Source: Azospirillum sp.
GTDB taxonomy: Bacteria > Pseudomonadota > Alphaproteobacteria > Azospirillales > Azospirillaceae
Direction: 5' to 3'
Assembly (NCBI GenBank): GCA_016124535.1
Contig: WGNK01000032.1
Span: 1 to 40,849, forward strand
Length of the DNA: 40,849 nucleotides
This document shows, piece after piece, positions 8,891 through 16,989 of this stretch. Positions within the stretch are counted from its first letter, which is position 1. Every line of letters starts with the position of its first letter. A program made the translations under genes and the position numbers. The notes below the pieces were generated by a model. The model was not told where the DNA came from and ran no database searches. It saw nothing but the letters and a program-made list of their open reading frames with translations.

Positions 8891-9328
8891 TTAAGACCGG
8901 TTTGCCTCGGGGCGCGACTCGGCGGGGTCGGGCGCATGGCAGACTGCCTGTAGCTTGTTGCCGTCGCGGTCCCGAACATAGGCACCGTAATAGTCGCGAT
9001 GGTAGCGGCGCAGACCGGGTGCCCCCTCGTCGGTGCCGCCGGCCGCCAGCGCGGCGGCGTGGAAGGCATCGACCGCGGCGCGGTCGGGTGCCAGGAACGC
9101 GACATGGCAACCGTTGCCGGCGCGCGCTGGCGCGCGATCGAACGGCCGCAGCACCCAGAATGGCGGTTCGATGCCATCGAAGCCGATCGGGGCATAGCCG
9201 ATGCCGATCTTGAAGGTCCGGTAGCGGCCGAGCCCGAGCGGCGCGAGCACCGCATCGTAGAATATCGCCGCCTGGGCGATATCGTCGGAACCGACCGTGA
9301 TATGGCTGAACACCTGAACGTCTGGCAT
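8891..9328 (-). CDS. VOC-superfamily (glyoxalase-like) protein
   Basis: The 145-residue single-domain protein has the beta-alpha-beta-beta-beta pattern of the VOC fold, from FSHITVGSDDIAQAAIFYDA to the YVRDRDGNKLQAVCH end. Metal ligands expected in the family are His9, His75 and a Glu in the final strand. Here the last position is Gln127 where related proteins usually have Glu, so metal binding may be altered. The substrate is unknown. The ATG at 9328 has a strong GGGGGA site. It ends 25 bp before the APH/P-loop kinase start, so the two may be co-transcribed. Confidence 0.88.
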   Translation of the reverse strand: MPDVQVFSHITVGSDDIAQAAIFYDAVLAPLGLGRYRTFKIGIGYAPIGFDGIEPPFWVLRPFDRAPARAGNGCHVAFLAPDRAAVDAFHAAALAAGGTDEGAPGLRRYHRDYYGAYVRDRDGNKLQAVCHAPDPAESRPEANRS

Positions 9329-9655
9329 GGCATTCCCCCTTCCGCACTGCGAGCGCCTGATCTACCTGAGATAGCGTCGCCGGATCGCCACGCCTCATGA
9401 CGTTCCGCAGCACCAGCCTTGCCGAACCGGCTTGCGACCACGATTTATTCAGGACGAAGTCCCCGCGGGGGTGGCAAAAATTGCCAGGGCCGCCCGAAAT
9501 CGTGGCCCCGGCGACACAGGGCGCGGCGTATCGCCCTGACGACCGTCCCATGCGGGCTTGTAGAATCGGCAATCGTCGGTTAAGCAGGTTGTTAGAGGTC
9601 CACGCTAAGCATCGGCTTTGACCACATGGAACAGCTTTGCTACGGGAGAGCTTCA
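9329..9655. other. Divergent promoter region between VOC and PagL-like genes
   Basis: This 327-bp stretch separates two divergent genes and must carry both promoters. I see no gene. Minor structures are a CCCCGCGGGG palindrome at 9461-9470 and a TGGCAA/TTGCCA stem with an AAA loop at 9472-9486. Neither has an obvious role, and no clear sigma-factor consensus was found. Confidence 0.45.
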
Positions 9656-10225
9656 GTGAATCGTTGGGGCGCATTGGCTGTGTTGGTGTTAGGGTTGGCG
9701 TCGCAGGCGCAGCCGGCCCATGCCGGCGATGACCCCTCGACGATCAGCATCGGGGTCGGCCAGTTCGACCAGACGCTGATCAATCCTGGCTTGGGCTTTC
9801 TCGACGTGTCGTCGACCGACCACCACCAAGAGGCGGTCGATCTGCGCGTGGAGTATCGCTTCGGTACCTCGCTGGTGCCTTATTTCGAACCCTATGCCAA
9901 GCTGAAGCCTTGGTTTGGCGCCGAAGCGACCTCGGACGGCGCCTTCTACGGCGTCGGCGGCATCCTGCTCGACGTTCCGCTCGGGCCGATCCGGTTTACC
10001 CCGAGTTTTGGTACCGGCTTTTATTCCAGTGGCAGCGGCAAGGATCTGGGCTCGGTGATCGAATTCCGCACTCAGGTCGAACTCGGCTATCAGTTCGAGA
10101 ACGACTCCCGGTTTTCGGTCGGCTACAGCCATATTTCCAACGCCGGCATCACCACCACCAATCCCGGTTCGAACATCCTGTCGGCTTACTACCATCTGCC
10201 GTCCCGCTGGCTATTCGGTCAGTAG
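9656..10225 (+). CDS. Lipid A deacylase PagL-like outer-membrane protein
   Basis: The 189-residue protein starts with a signal peptide (cleavage likely after AHA, about residue 23) and then alternating strands of an eight-strand beta-barrel. The PagL active-site motif is present as SHISNAG, giving His159 and Ser161 of the catalytic triad and Asn162 of the oxyanion region. In Pseudomonas PagL the triad Glu lies 14 residues after the His; here that position is Asn173. PagL removes the 3-O acyl chain of lipid A in the outer membrane. The GTG start at 9656 follows GGGAGAG and gives a normal signal peptide. Confidence 0.85.
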   Translation: MNRWGALAVLVLGLASQAQPAHAGDDPSTISIGVGQFDQTLINPGLGFLDVSSTDHHQEAVDLRVEYRFGTSLVPYFEPYAKLKPWFGAEATSDGAFYGVGGILLDVPLGPIRFTPSFGTGFYSSGSGKDLGSVIEFRTQVELGYQFENDSRFSVGYSHISNAGITTTNPGSNILSAYYHLPSRWLFGQ

Positions 10226-10362
10226 AAGCGGTTCGGCAGTTCGGTTCGCGGCTACGCACAAACGGCCTTCCGGCTCGGCGATCGCTGGTGGTCGCCCCGG
10301 GTGGGAGCCGGGCGGGGCGCAAGGGTGAACGGGCGCATGCGGCCCTGTGGGAGATCGCGCCG

Positions 10363-10893
10363 GTGACCACGCAGAAGATCGATAATCCGGTCGATGACGT
10401 GGATTTCGAACAGGCCGCGGCGGCGCTTGGCCGCAGTGCCGATGTCGATGTCAATTTTGCCCGAATCGACCAGGACGTCCGCGCTCTGATTGACGCGGCG
10501 ATCGGGATGATGGAGGCCGAGGACGGCGGTGCTCTGGCCCTGGCGCTCGACCACAATCTGAAACTGTGGATTGCGATCCGGGTGCTGGTCGGCAAGGCCG
10601 AATCGGGGCTTCCACCCGAAGTCACCGACAATCTGGCGGTGCTGGCGGACTATGTTACTCAGGCCACGCTGGGGATCGGACGCGGCGAATTTGACCAGGC
10701 GCGGCTGCAGTCCCTGATCAATATCAACCTCCACATCGCCGAGGGCCTGACCAAGGGGCAGCAGGAACGCTTGATTCGCGAACGGGCCTATCAGCTCTGG
10801 GAGCAAGAGGGCCGACCCCACGGCCGCGACGGTCTGCACTGGCAGATCGCCGAGCAGGAGATCGCCGCGGGCTTGGTCCGCCGGCCCGATTGA
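10363..10893 (+). CDS. FlaF-like domain fused to a DUF2934 domain
   Basis: The 176-residue protein has a charged N-terminus (1-40), then a helical domain (about 50-130) resembling the alphaproteobacterial flagellin regulator FlaF: ALDHNLKLWIAIRVL, LPPEV and a late LININLHIAEGL segment. Residues 136-168 match DUF2934, a small motif seen as IRERAYQLWEQEGRP...HW..AE. FlaF promotes flagellin synthesis and export in Caulobacter, but no flagellar genes are nearby, so the role is open. The GTG at 10363 is preceded by GGGAG about 10 nt away. The N-terminal boundary is uncertain. The DMT gene follows after 28 bp. Confidence 0.7.
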   Translation: MTTQKIDNPVDDVDFEQAAAALGRSADVDVNFARIDQDVRALIDAAIGMMEAEDGGALALALDHNLKLWIAIRVLVGKAESGLPPEVTDNLAVLADYVTQATLGIGRGEFDQARLQSLININLHIAEGLTKGQQERLIRERAYQLWEQEGRPHGRDGLHWQIAEQEIAAGLVRRPD

Positions 10894-10921
10894 GCCGACG
10901 ACCGGTTTTTGCGCACACCCG

Positions 10922-11878
10922 ATGTCGGCGAGCGACCCACCTCCTGCCCCCGATGCCGTCCCCGATGCCCACGCCGCCCTGCGGGTGCAGCAGGGGATTA
11001 TCTGGGCGGTGGCGGCGGTGTTTCTGTTCGCCCTGCTCAACGTGCTGGTCAAGGTGCTGGCCAGCACCTATACGGTCGGCCAGATCGCCTTCTTTCGCAA
11101 TCTGTTCGCGCTGATCCCCGCGGCCGTCATGGTGGCGGTCGGCGGTGGTCTGCCGCTGTTGCGCACCGCCCATCCGTGGTCCCATCTGTGGCGGGGCGCC
11201 ATCGGCGTTACCGCGATGTTCCTGTTGTTCTGGTCGTTCGCCCTGCTGCCCTTGGCCGACGCGACGGCGCTTTCGTTCTCGGCACCGCTGTTTCTCACCG
11301 CGCTGGCGGTGCCGCTGCTCGGCGAGAAGGTCGGTGTTTACCGCTGGGGCGCCGTGATCGTCGGGTTCTTCGGCGTCTTGATCATGGCGGCGCCGGGCGG
11401 CGGGTTGATCCACGCCGGGGCGCTGGTCGCGCTGGCCAGCGCCGTCGCCTATTCCCTGGCCATGATCAGCATCCGCAAGCTGATCCAGACCGAGCACCCA
11501 AGCACGATCGTGTTTTATTTCAGCGTGGTGTCGACCGTGCTGACCGGATTGGTCCTGCCTTTCGTGTGGGTTACGCCGACCTGGTCCGATTTTGCCCTGA
11601 TGGTGCTGAGCGGGGTGGTCGGCGGCATCGCCCAACAATGCGTTACCCGGGCACAGGGATTGGGGCCGGCCTCGGTGATCGGTCCGTTCAATTATACCGC
11701 ATTGATCTGGGCGGCGCTGTTCGGTTGGCTGCTCTGGGGCGAGGTGCCGGGTTTGCGGGTTCTGGGCGGTGCCGCGCTGGTGGTCGCCAGCGGCCTGTTC
11801 ATCCTCCATCGCGAGACCCGGCGCCGGATCGCGGTGGTCAAGGCCGCCCCGGCTGTGACGCCGGCCGCCGGCGAGTGA
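10922..11878 (+). CDS. DMT-superfamily (EamA) exporter
   Basis: The 318-residue protein has a short Pro/Ala-rich cytoplasmic N-terminus and ten membrane helices in two EamA repeats (about 25-155 and 165-300). The conserved first-repeat end LADATALSFSAPLF and the LLGEKVGVYRWGAVIVGFFGV boundary are typical of the RhaT/RarD-like group. Members export amino acids, nucleosides or other metabolites; the substrate cannot be predicted. It lies between the FlaF-like fusion (28 bp upstream) and a CopD-like gene (22 bp downstream), all on +, so probably one operon. Confidence 0.9.
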   Translation: MSASDPPPAPDAVPDAHAALRVQQGIIWAVAAVFLFALLNVLVKVLASTYTVGQIAFFRNLFALIPAAVMVAVGGGLPLLRTAHPWSHLWRGAIGVTAMFLLFWSFALLPLADATALSFSAPLFLTALAVPLLGEKVGVYRWGAVIVGFFGVLIMAAPGGGLIHAGALVALASAVAYSLAMISIRKLIQTEHPSTIVFYFSVVSTVLTGLVLPFVWVTPTWSDFALMVLSGVVGGIAQQCVTRAQGLGPASVIGPFNYTALIWAALFGWLLWGEVPGLRVLGGAALVVASGLFILHRETRRRIAVVKAAPAVTPAAGE

Positions 11879-11900
11879 TGCCGAGCGAAGAGGGACAGTC

Positions 11901-12365
11901 ATGATTGATGCTGAAGTGGCGCGTGCCGTCCATGTCTTGGCCGTGGTGCTGTGGATCGGCGGGGTCGGCTTTGTGACGCTGTGCCTGCTGCCCTACGCCC
12001 GTTTCGAGCTGCCGCCGCAGGGTGCGGTCGATGCCTTCGAGGCGATCGAGCGCCGCTTCGCCGCGCTGGCCCGATTCTACATCCTGGCCGCCGGCGCTTC
12101 GGGCCTGTGGATGACCGTGCGCTACGATCTGTGGTATCGCTTCGCCGAGCCTGCAACCTGGTGGATGCATGCCATGGTCGCGGTGTGGGCGGCCTTTGCC
12201 TTCGTGGTCTTCGTCGCCGAGCCGCTGTTTCTGCACCGCTGGTTTGCCGCGCGCGCGGCGCACGACCCCCAGGGGACGCTGCGCCGCATATGGCAGCTCC
12301 ACGTCGTCCTGCTGACCGCCAGCCTGGTCACGGTGTACGGCGCCCTGCGCGGCATTCACGGCTGA
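11901..12365 (+). CDS. CopD-like four-helix membrane protein
   Basis: The 154-residue protein has four membrane helices with conserved-looking His residues near membrane faces: His11 in ARAVHVLAVVLWIGG, one in WWMHAMVAVWAAF and one in WQLHVVLLTASL. This pattern resembles CopD/DUF2269-like proteins, some of which bind haem or copper, but the assignment is by architecture only. An AGAGGGA site precedes the ATG. It is the last gene of the short + strand set and converges with a small minus-strand gene 22 bp away. Confidence 0.75.
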   Translation: MIDAEVARAVHVLAVVLWIGGVGFVTLCLLPYARFELPPQGAVDAFEAIERRFAALARFYILAAGASGLWMTVRYDLWYRFAEPATWWMHAMVAVWAAFAFVVFVAEPLFLHRWFAARAAHDPQGTLRRIWQLHVVLLTASLVTVYGALRGIHG

Positions 12366-12387
12366 GCGATCGGACTGGCGGCGCCGG

Positions 12388-12588
12388 TCAGAACAACGGA
12401 ATACCCAAAATGTCCTTGGTCAAGACCAGGAAGAAATAGGTCGCCGCGATACAGCCGAACAGCAGGCGCACGAAGTCGGTGCGACCTTCGGCGTCACGGT
12501 AACGAATGCCGTGCCAGGCAATCCCGGCGGTAACGATCAGGAACACGATATCGATCGGCAGTTCCCACTCCGGCGATGCTCCCAGCAT
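12388..12588 (-). CDS. Small two-helix membrane protein
   Basis: This 66-residue protein has two hydrophobic helices (about 12-28 and 42-62) separated by a charged loop with YRDAEGRTDF. I do not recognise it. A GGGGAGAA ribosome site stands just before the ATG at 12588, and the gene fills the gap between neighbours without overlap, which supports it as real. It lies about 70 bp downstream of the next minus-strand gene and could be cotranscribed. Confidence 0.65.
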   Translation of the reverse strand: MLGASPEWELPIDIVFLIVTAGIAWHGIRYRDAEGRTDFVRLLFGCIAATYFFLVLTKDILGIPLF

Positions 12589-12657
12589 TTCTCCCCGCGC
12601 CCAGGTTCCGGCGGTTGGCTGGTCGACATCATAGCGGCTGCGCGGGCTTCGGGCTAG

Positions 12658-13119
12658 TCAGTTGCCCTGGGGCAATTCCTGGACCGTGAAAAACGGCGGC
12701 AGCACCGAAGTTGCCTCCGCCGAGACCAGGCTGGCCAGGGTGACGCTGCCGAGCAGCAATGCGCCGCAACCGACCGCCATCACCCAGAAGGCGAGGCCCT
12801 GGGGTGCATCAGGACCATAGTGGAACCGGTCATAGCGGTGGTAGGTCGGATCGTTGACGTTGAGCCGGCCCTCGCGCGCGCGCTCCAGGATCAGCTGGGC
12901 ATAATGCAACGCCCAGGCCGGCTCACGCCCCTCAACCATCGCCAATTGGAACAGGGGGCCGGCCCGGTCATCGGGCAGCTCGTGGCCGAACCGCCAGCGA
13001 TAGGCCAGCTGGAGCAACTGGAATTCGCCGATCTCCAGCACGTTCGCGGCCTCGGCAACCTCCGAGCGGGACGCCTGCTCCTCCCGGTCAGGATGGATCA
13101 AAAGGCTCCACAGATTCAT
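12658..13119 (-). CDS. Unknown protein with one C-terminal membrane helix
   Basis: The 153-residue protein has a soluble N-terminal region (1-105), rich in Leu, Glu and Arg, and one strong membrane helix at about 112-137, followed by a short polar tail. It has no signal peptide, so the soluble part is probably cytoplasmic and membrane-tethered. I do not recognise the family. The ATG at 13119 follows GGAGG with good spacing. It is separated from the permease gene upstream by about 200 bp in which I see no gene. Confidence 0.7.
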   Translation of the reverse strand: MNLWSLLIHPDREEQASRSEVAEAANVLEIGEFQLLQLAYRWRFGHELPDDRAGPLFQLAMVEGREPAWALHYAQLILERAREGRLNVNDPTYHRYDRFHYGPDAPQGLAFWVMAVGCGALLLGSVTLASLVSAEATSVLPPFFTVQELPQGN

Positions 13120-13318
13120 GGCCCAGGCCTCCGAGCGCCCGGCGCGGGGCCGAGCAGCGGTCAGCGTGACGGCAGATCGCCAAGGCGCCGCACTCTAGTC
13201 CCGAATATAGCTCGCCGGGGCCGGCGGAACAGCGTCAGCGGTCGAGGGGCCGCCCATGGCTTTCAGCACGGCCGGCCGGGCTGGTTCAGCGCCGACGCCG
13301 CAGGGGCCGCAGGTCGGT

Positions 13319-14776
13319 TCAGAGGAAAAAGATCAAGGTGAGGACTCCGAACAGCGGCAGCAGAATCGTGCCCGACCAAGCCATATAGCCGAAGAAGCTC
13401 GGCATCTTGACGCCACGCTCCTCGGCGATCGACTTGACCATGAAATTGGGGGCATTGCCGATATAGGTGTTGGCACCCATGAACACGGCACCCGCGGAAA
13501 TCGCCAGCAGCGTGGTGCCGAGCTCGGTCATCAACCGGTCGGCGTCGCCGCCGGCGGTATTGAAGAAAATCAGATAGGTCGGGGCATTGTCGAGGAAGCT
13601 CGACAGCATGCCGGTGGCCCAGAAATACATGTGGTTGAGCGGCTGGCCGTGATGATTGACCGCATCGACGATCAGGCCCAGCGCGCCGGCACTGCCGGCC
13701 TTGAGGATGGCGATGGCCGGAATGATAGTGACGAAGATGCCGGCGAACAGCTTGGCGACCTCGACGATCGGAAACCAGGTGAAGGCATTGCGCCGGCGGC
13801 TTTCCCGGCTGGTCAGCTTCAGCGACAGCACGGCGATGCCGATCTGAAGCAGGGCCGAGGCCAGGTTCTGGCCGGCAACCGGGACGTGGAACACTGAAAA
13901 GGCAGTTCCCGGGTGCCATACCCCGGCGAGCAGGACGCTGACCACAATGCCGAGCAGCAGCAGGAGGTTGATCTTGCCCTCGATGCCCAGCTTCTCCGAC
14001 GCCGATTCCAGGCTCTCTTCCGGCTGCTTGACGACCGCGGGCGGTTCCCGCTTGAACCAATAACACTCGATTGCAAAGTAAATTGCCAATAATGCCACCG
14101 ATATCAAAAGCATCGGGGCTAACAGATGGGTGGTAGTCCAGAAAAAATCAACGCCGTGGAGGAAACCTAGAAACAGCGGTGGATCGCCCAGTGGAGTCAA
14201 TGAGCCACCGATATTAGCGACCAGGAAAATGAAAAAGACCACGGTGTGAACTTTGTGGCAGCGCTTTTCGTTGGCCTTGAGCAGCGGCCGGATCAGCAGC
14301 ATCGCCGCCCCGGTGGTGCCCATCAGGCTGGCGAGAAAGGTGCCAAGCGCCAGGAAGCTGGCGTTGACCCCTGGAGTCCCGACCAAACTACCGGTCACCC
14401 GGACCCCGCCCGAAACGGTGTAGAGCGCACCGATCAGAATGATGAACGGGATATAGTCGGCGACCGAGACATGGACCAGTTCATAAAGCGTCAGTGCTGG
14501 CCCATAGAACACCGCGAACGGCCCGAGGAAGGAAAGCGCCCAGAACAGCGCGATCTTGCCAAAATGATGATGCCAGAAATGGGGCGCAATCAGGGGAAAC
14601 ACCGCGATCGACAGCAGCATTCCGGCAAACGGCAACACCCAGAATACGCTTAATTCGGCAGCATCGAAATGCGGTGCCCCGGCATGAACCGCCGCTTCAG
14701 AAGCGAACGCAGCCGCGGGCAGAATCGACACAGCAATGCCGACGACGGCAAGAATCCAGGCTCTTGAGACGGTCAT
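13319..14776 (-). CDS. Ion-transporter-superfamily permease (NhaD/citrate-type)
   Basis: The 485-residue protein begins with a signal-like helix ending AAAFAS, then about 11-12 membrane segments in the inverted-repeat pattern of the IT superfamily. Characteristic loops are NIGGSLTPLGDPPLFLGF in the first half and SSFLDNAPTYLIFF followed by GANTYIGNAPNF in the second. These resemble NhaD-type Na+/H+ antiporters and citrate permeases. The STPLGDPP-like loop favours an antiporter, but the substrate is not certain. The ATG at 14776 was chosen over a GTG at 14794. A second, different IT-type permease lies just upstream on the same strand. Confidence 0.85.
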   Translation of the reverse strand: MTVSRAWILAVVGIAVSILPAAAFASEAAVHAGAPHFDAAELSVFWVLPFAGMLLSIAVFPLIAPHFWHHHFGKIALFWALSFLGPFAVFYGPALTLYELVHVSVADYIPFIILIGALYTVSGGVRVTGSLVGTPGVNASFLALGTFLASLMGTTGAAMLLIRPLLKANEKRCHKVHTVVFFIFLVANIGGSLTPLGDPPLFLGFLHGVDFFWTTTHLLAPMLLISVALLAIYFAIECYWFKREPPAVVKQPEESLESASEKLGIEGKINLLLLLGIVVSVLLAGVWHPGTAFSVFHVPVAGQNLASALLQIGIAVLSLKLTSRESRRRNAFTWFPIVEVAKLFAGIFVTIIPAIAILKAGSAGALGLIVDAVNHHGQPLNHMYFWATGMLSSFLDNAPTYLIFFNTAGGDADRLMTELGTTLLAISAGAVFMGANTYIGNAPNFMVKSIAEERGVKMPSFFGYMAWSGTILLPLFGVLTLIFFL

Positions 14777-14895
14777 GGGCAGCCCCGTCGACACTTTTAC
14801 CGGAAGGCGCCGCGGCTGGCCTGCCGGGCACGGACTTCCCAGTATGCGGGGCGGTGGGGATCATGCCAATAAGTATTACTCCGAAGGATTCTCCG

Positions 14896-14940
14896 AACAA
14901 ACGCCGCGGCGCCCTGGTGGCGGGCCGCCGCGGCGTTCGG
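14896..14940 (-). terminator. Strong hairpin between the two permease genes
   Basis: A 12-bp perfect inverted repeat (AACGCCGCGGCG at 14900-14911 with its complement at 14926-14937) encloses a 14-nt loop. The arms can extend outward through CCGAA/TTCGG after a small bulge. It sits about 80 bp beyond the stop of the upstream permease and about 120 bp before the start of the downstream one. No T-run follows on the transcript, so it may be a Rho-assisted terminator, an mRNA stabiliser or a leader element. Confidence 0.5.
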
Positions 14941-15017
14941 TAATGCGAGGAATTGGCTGGACCGGAAGCGATAACCGCGGCGCCGACGGCGGTGGCCGCC
15001 GCGGGCGCCGCCGTGGA

Positions 15018-16370
15018 TCAGTGCCACTCCTCGCGGGCTTCACGCCACCAGGTCTGCACGGTCTGGCGCCGCGGAAACATGGCGACACCAAGCCTGGCCA
15101 GGCTGAAATTGAGCGCCAGGATGCCGCCGAACACGATTGCCCAGGCGGTGGCCAAGCCGAACGTGGTGACCAGGATGCTCCAGGCCTCGACCCAGGTCGG
15201 TAGTGCCAGGTGGAAGGCGGCGAGGTAGACCGCGGCGCCGGCGAAATAGATGCCGATCATCGCGAAGAACGGCGCCAGCCAGCGACGGGTGTTGTAGACC
15301 TCCGGGAACAGGGTGCCCAGCCCGACCCCGGCGGAGGAGCCGAACCACATCGCCGAACCGCCGAAGCCGACGGTATAGGCGGTCAGGCCCCAGTCGAACC
15401 CGCCGATATTGAGCATCAGCGCGGTCAGCGGAATGTTGTCGAAGAACGCCGACAGCACGCCCATGGCCAGCGCGGTTCCGACCATGCCGAGGTCCTCGAT
15501 CAAAGGCCGCAGAGCATCGAGCGGCAGCATTCCGGCGGTGGCGACCAGAGTGACCAGGAACAGGGTGTTGGGGATCGCCCGAAGCACCGGGTGGGTATCG
15601 AACGACACCCGACCGATCAGGCAGCCAAGCGCCAGCCCGGCGAGCAGCCCGGCGCCGGGTTCGTCGAACGCGATATTGCCGATCGCCAGGCCGGGGATGG
15701 CCAGAAGCGGCAGGAACATGCCCCAATGGACCGGAGTCGATACGCCGCGGCGCGAGCCAAGCGGCTCGGCGGTATGGTTGCAGGCATAGATGTTCAGCAG
15801 CACCTGGGCCGGGATGGCGGCCAGGAAACCCTTGGCGATGGTCGGAATCGCCACCCCGGAGATGAAGATCATGACCGTGGTGGTATCACCGGTGAACGAA
15901 CCGGCGCCGCCGAGATTTGCCGCACCGATCACGCCGATCAGCATCTGGAACGGCACGTTCTCCCGACCATAGCGCGCCATCAACAAGACGCCGCCGATCA
16001 TCGCCGCCGCAATATTGTCGAGGGCGATGGAGAGGACGAACACGGCCCACAGCAGCAGGGTATCGCTGCCAATATACTTGGTCAGCCGGGCGTCAAAGCC
16101 GGAACGCTCGAAATAATGGGCGACCAGGGCAAAACCCGGCAGCAGGATGGCAAGGTTATAGAGCAGGCCATACTGATGCCGCTGTCCGAAATGATCGACC
16201 AGGGCGGCGATGCCGATGCGATCGACATGAACGAGCAGGATGATGGCGAAGCCGACTGCGACGATCCAGTTCTTATGGTGATGAAACACCATCAACAGCG
16301 CCAAAGTGACCGAAAAAATCAAGACTTCGGTCGTCGATAGCAAGTTAAAGATGTGACTGATCAAAGACAT
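15018..16370 (-). CDS. Ion-transporter-superfamily permease (second, divergent type)
   Basis: The 450-residue protein has about 11-12 membrane helices. Features are the HHHKNW loop after helix 1, the ALDNIAAAMIGG segment, the GAANLGGAGSFTGDTTTVMIF loop and, in the second half, SAFFDNIPLTALML. The paired DN(I/A) motifs are typical of the NhaD/citrate (IT) superfamily, where they line the ion site. It is only distantly similar to the permease that follows. A GGAGAG site precedes the ATG. The 111-residue unknown gene lies 62 bp upstream on the same strand, suggesting shared transcription from the AT-rich island at about 17,000. Confidence 0.85.
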   Translation of the reverse strand: MSLISHIFNLLSTTEVLIFSVTLALLMVFHHHKNWIVAVGFAIILLVHVDRIGIAALVDHFGQRHQYGLLYNLAILLPGFALVAHYFERSGFDARLTKYIGSDTLLLWAVFVLSIALDNIAAAMIGGVLLMARYGRENVPFQMLIGVIGAANLGGAGSFTGDTTTVMIFISGVAIPTIAKGFLAAIPAQVLLNIYACNHTAEPLGSRRGVSTPVHWGMFLPLLAIPGLAIGNIAFDEPGAGLLAGLALGCLIGRVSFDTHPVLRAIPNTLFLVTLVATAGMLPLDALRPLIEDLGMVGTALAMGVLSAFFDNIPLTALMLNIGGFDWGLTAYTVGFGGSAMWFGSSAGVGLGTLFPEVYNTRRWLAPFFAMIGIYFAGAAVYLAAFHLALPTWVEAWSILVTTFGLATAWAIVFGGILALNFSLARLGVAMFPRRQTVQTWWREAREEWH

Positions 16371-16432
16371 GGCACTCTCCTACGGCTGACGGGCGCCGTA
16401 TCTATCGCTCGGACCGATAAGACTTGACCGGT

Positions 16433-16768
16433 TCACAGTCCCGGTTCTGCTCCTTGGCGGTCGATGACCAGCCTGGGCATCTCAGCGGCCGCCCGGTAAT
16501 GGAAGATCATTGGCTCGCGACGAAAGTGGATCTGCCGTCCCTCCAGGATCGATTCGACGTCCACCACCGGGACCCCGTCGATCCGATCGCAAACGATTTC
16601 GACCTCGACGGCGGCACGCCTGGCCGCCTGTATCAGGCGATCGGCAATCTGTGCCGCGGAGCCGATTGGCCCAGGCGCGTTTGCATTTGGTTTTGCAACT
16701 TCGACCTCATCCAACCTGGCGGCTTGGATCGGGTGATCGACAATCATTGCCGCTGAACCGTTCCTCAT
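16433..16768 (-). CDS. Unknown 111-residue protein with an internal repeat
   Basis: I do not recognise this soluble protein. It has no signal peptide or membrane helix. Two 16-residue segments are alike: residues 9-24 (starting IVDHPIQAAR) and residues 41-56 (starting IADRLIQAAR), with 10 of 16 identical. The ATG at 16768 has an AGAGG site 7 nt upstream and the gene fits neatly before the permease, so it is probably real. Its position suggests an accessory or regulatory partner of the permease, but that is inference. Its upstream leader is unusually long and structured. Confidence 0.65.
   Translation of the reverse strand: MRNGSAAMIVDHPIQAARLDEVEVAKPNANAPGPIGSAAQIADRLIQAARRAAVEVEIVCDRIDGVPVVDVESILEGRQIHFRREPMIFHYRAAAEMPRLVIDRQGAEPGL
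16601..16744 (-). repeat. Two related 48-bp segments inside the 111-residue gene
   Basis: The segments at 16697-16744 and 16601-16648 align without gaps at 33 of 48 bases, and the encoded peptides at 10 of 16 residues. Both encode an I-x-D-x-x-IQAAR-x-x-x-VEV pattern. The copies are separated by 48 bp. This points to an old internal duplication in the gene. Confidence 0.6.
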
Positions 16769-16983
16769 GGCTTTCCTCTACGTCCGGTGTCAAAGACGCA
16801 AATACTCGCTCATGCACCGCCGTTAAAACGGTCGGCAACACGTCTCTCTTCGCAATCCACGCTCGAATTGCGTCAGTCTATTTCCGTAGACCCGGAATCG
16901 CTGCAAAGCGATTGGGCACATGACCTTCAGTCTATGAAATAACTTAGATAAATGAATAGTAATAAATTCGCATCAATGACCAA
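16769..16983 (-). promoter_or_regulatory. Candidate structured 5' leader of the permease operon
   Basis: Four small inverted repeats lie in a row here, with no gene on either strand: 16820-16831 (CCGTT/AACGG), 16851-16872 (CGCAAT/ATTGCG, 10-nt loop), 16876-16891 (GTCTA/TAGAC, 6-nt loop) and 16896-16913 (AATCGCT/AGCGATT, tetraloop). They fall between a possible promoter at 16990-17018 and the ATG at 16768, so they would form a leader of about 215 nt. Its structure could control the permease genes in response to an ion or metabolite. I cannot match it to a known riboswitch class. Confidence 0.4.
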
Positions 16984-16989
16984 ACATTA

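Noticed and set aside
7261..9213. A 650-codon plus-strand open frame opposite the APH/P-loop kinase and VOC genes
   Set aside because: It is antisense to two well-recognised genes and its product is low-complexity (Gln/Arg/Gly) with no domain.
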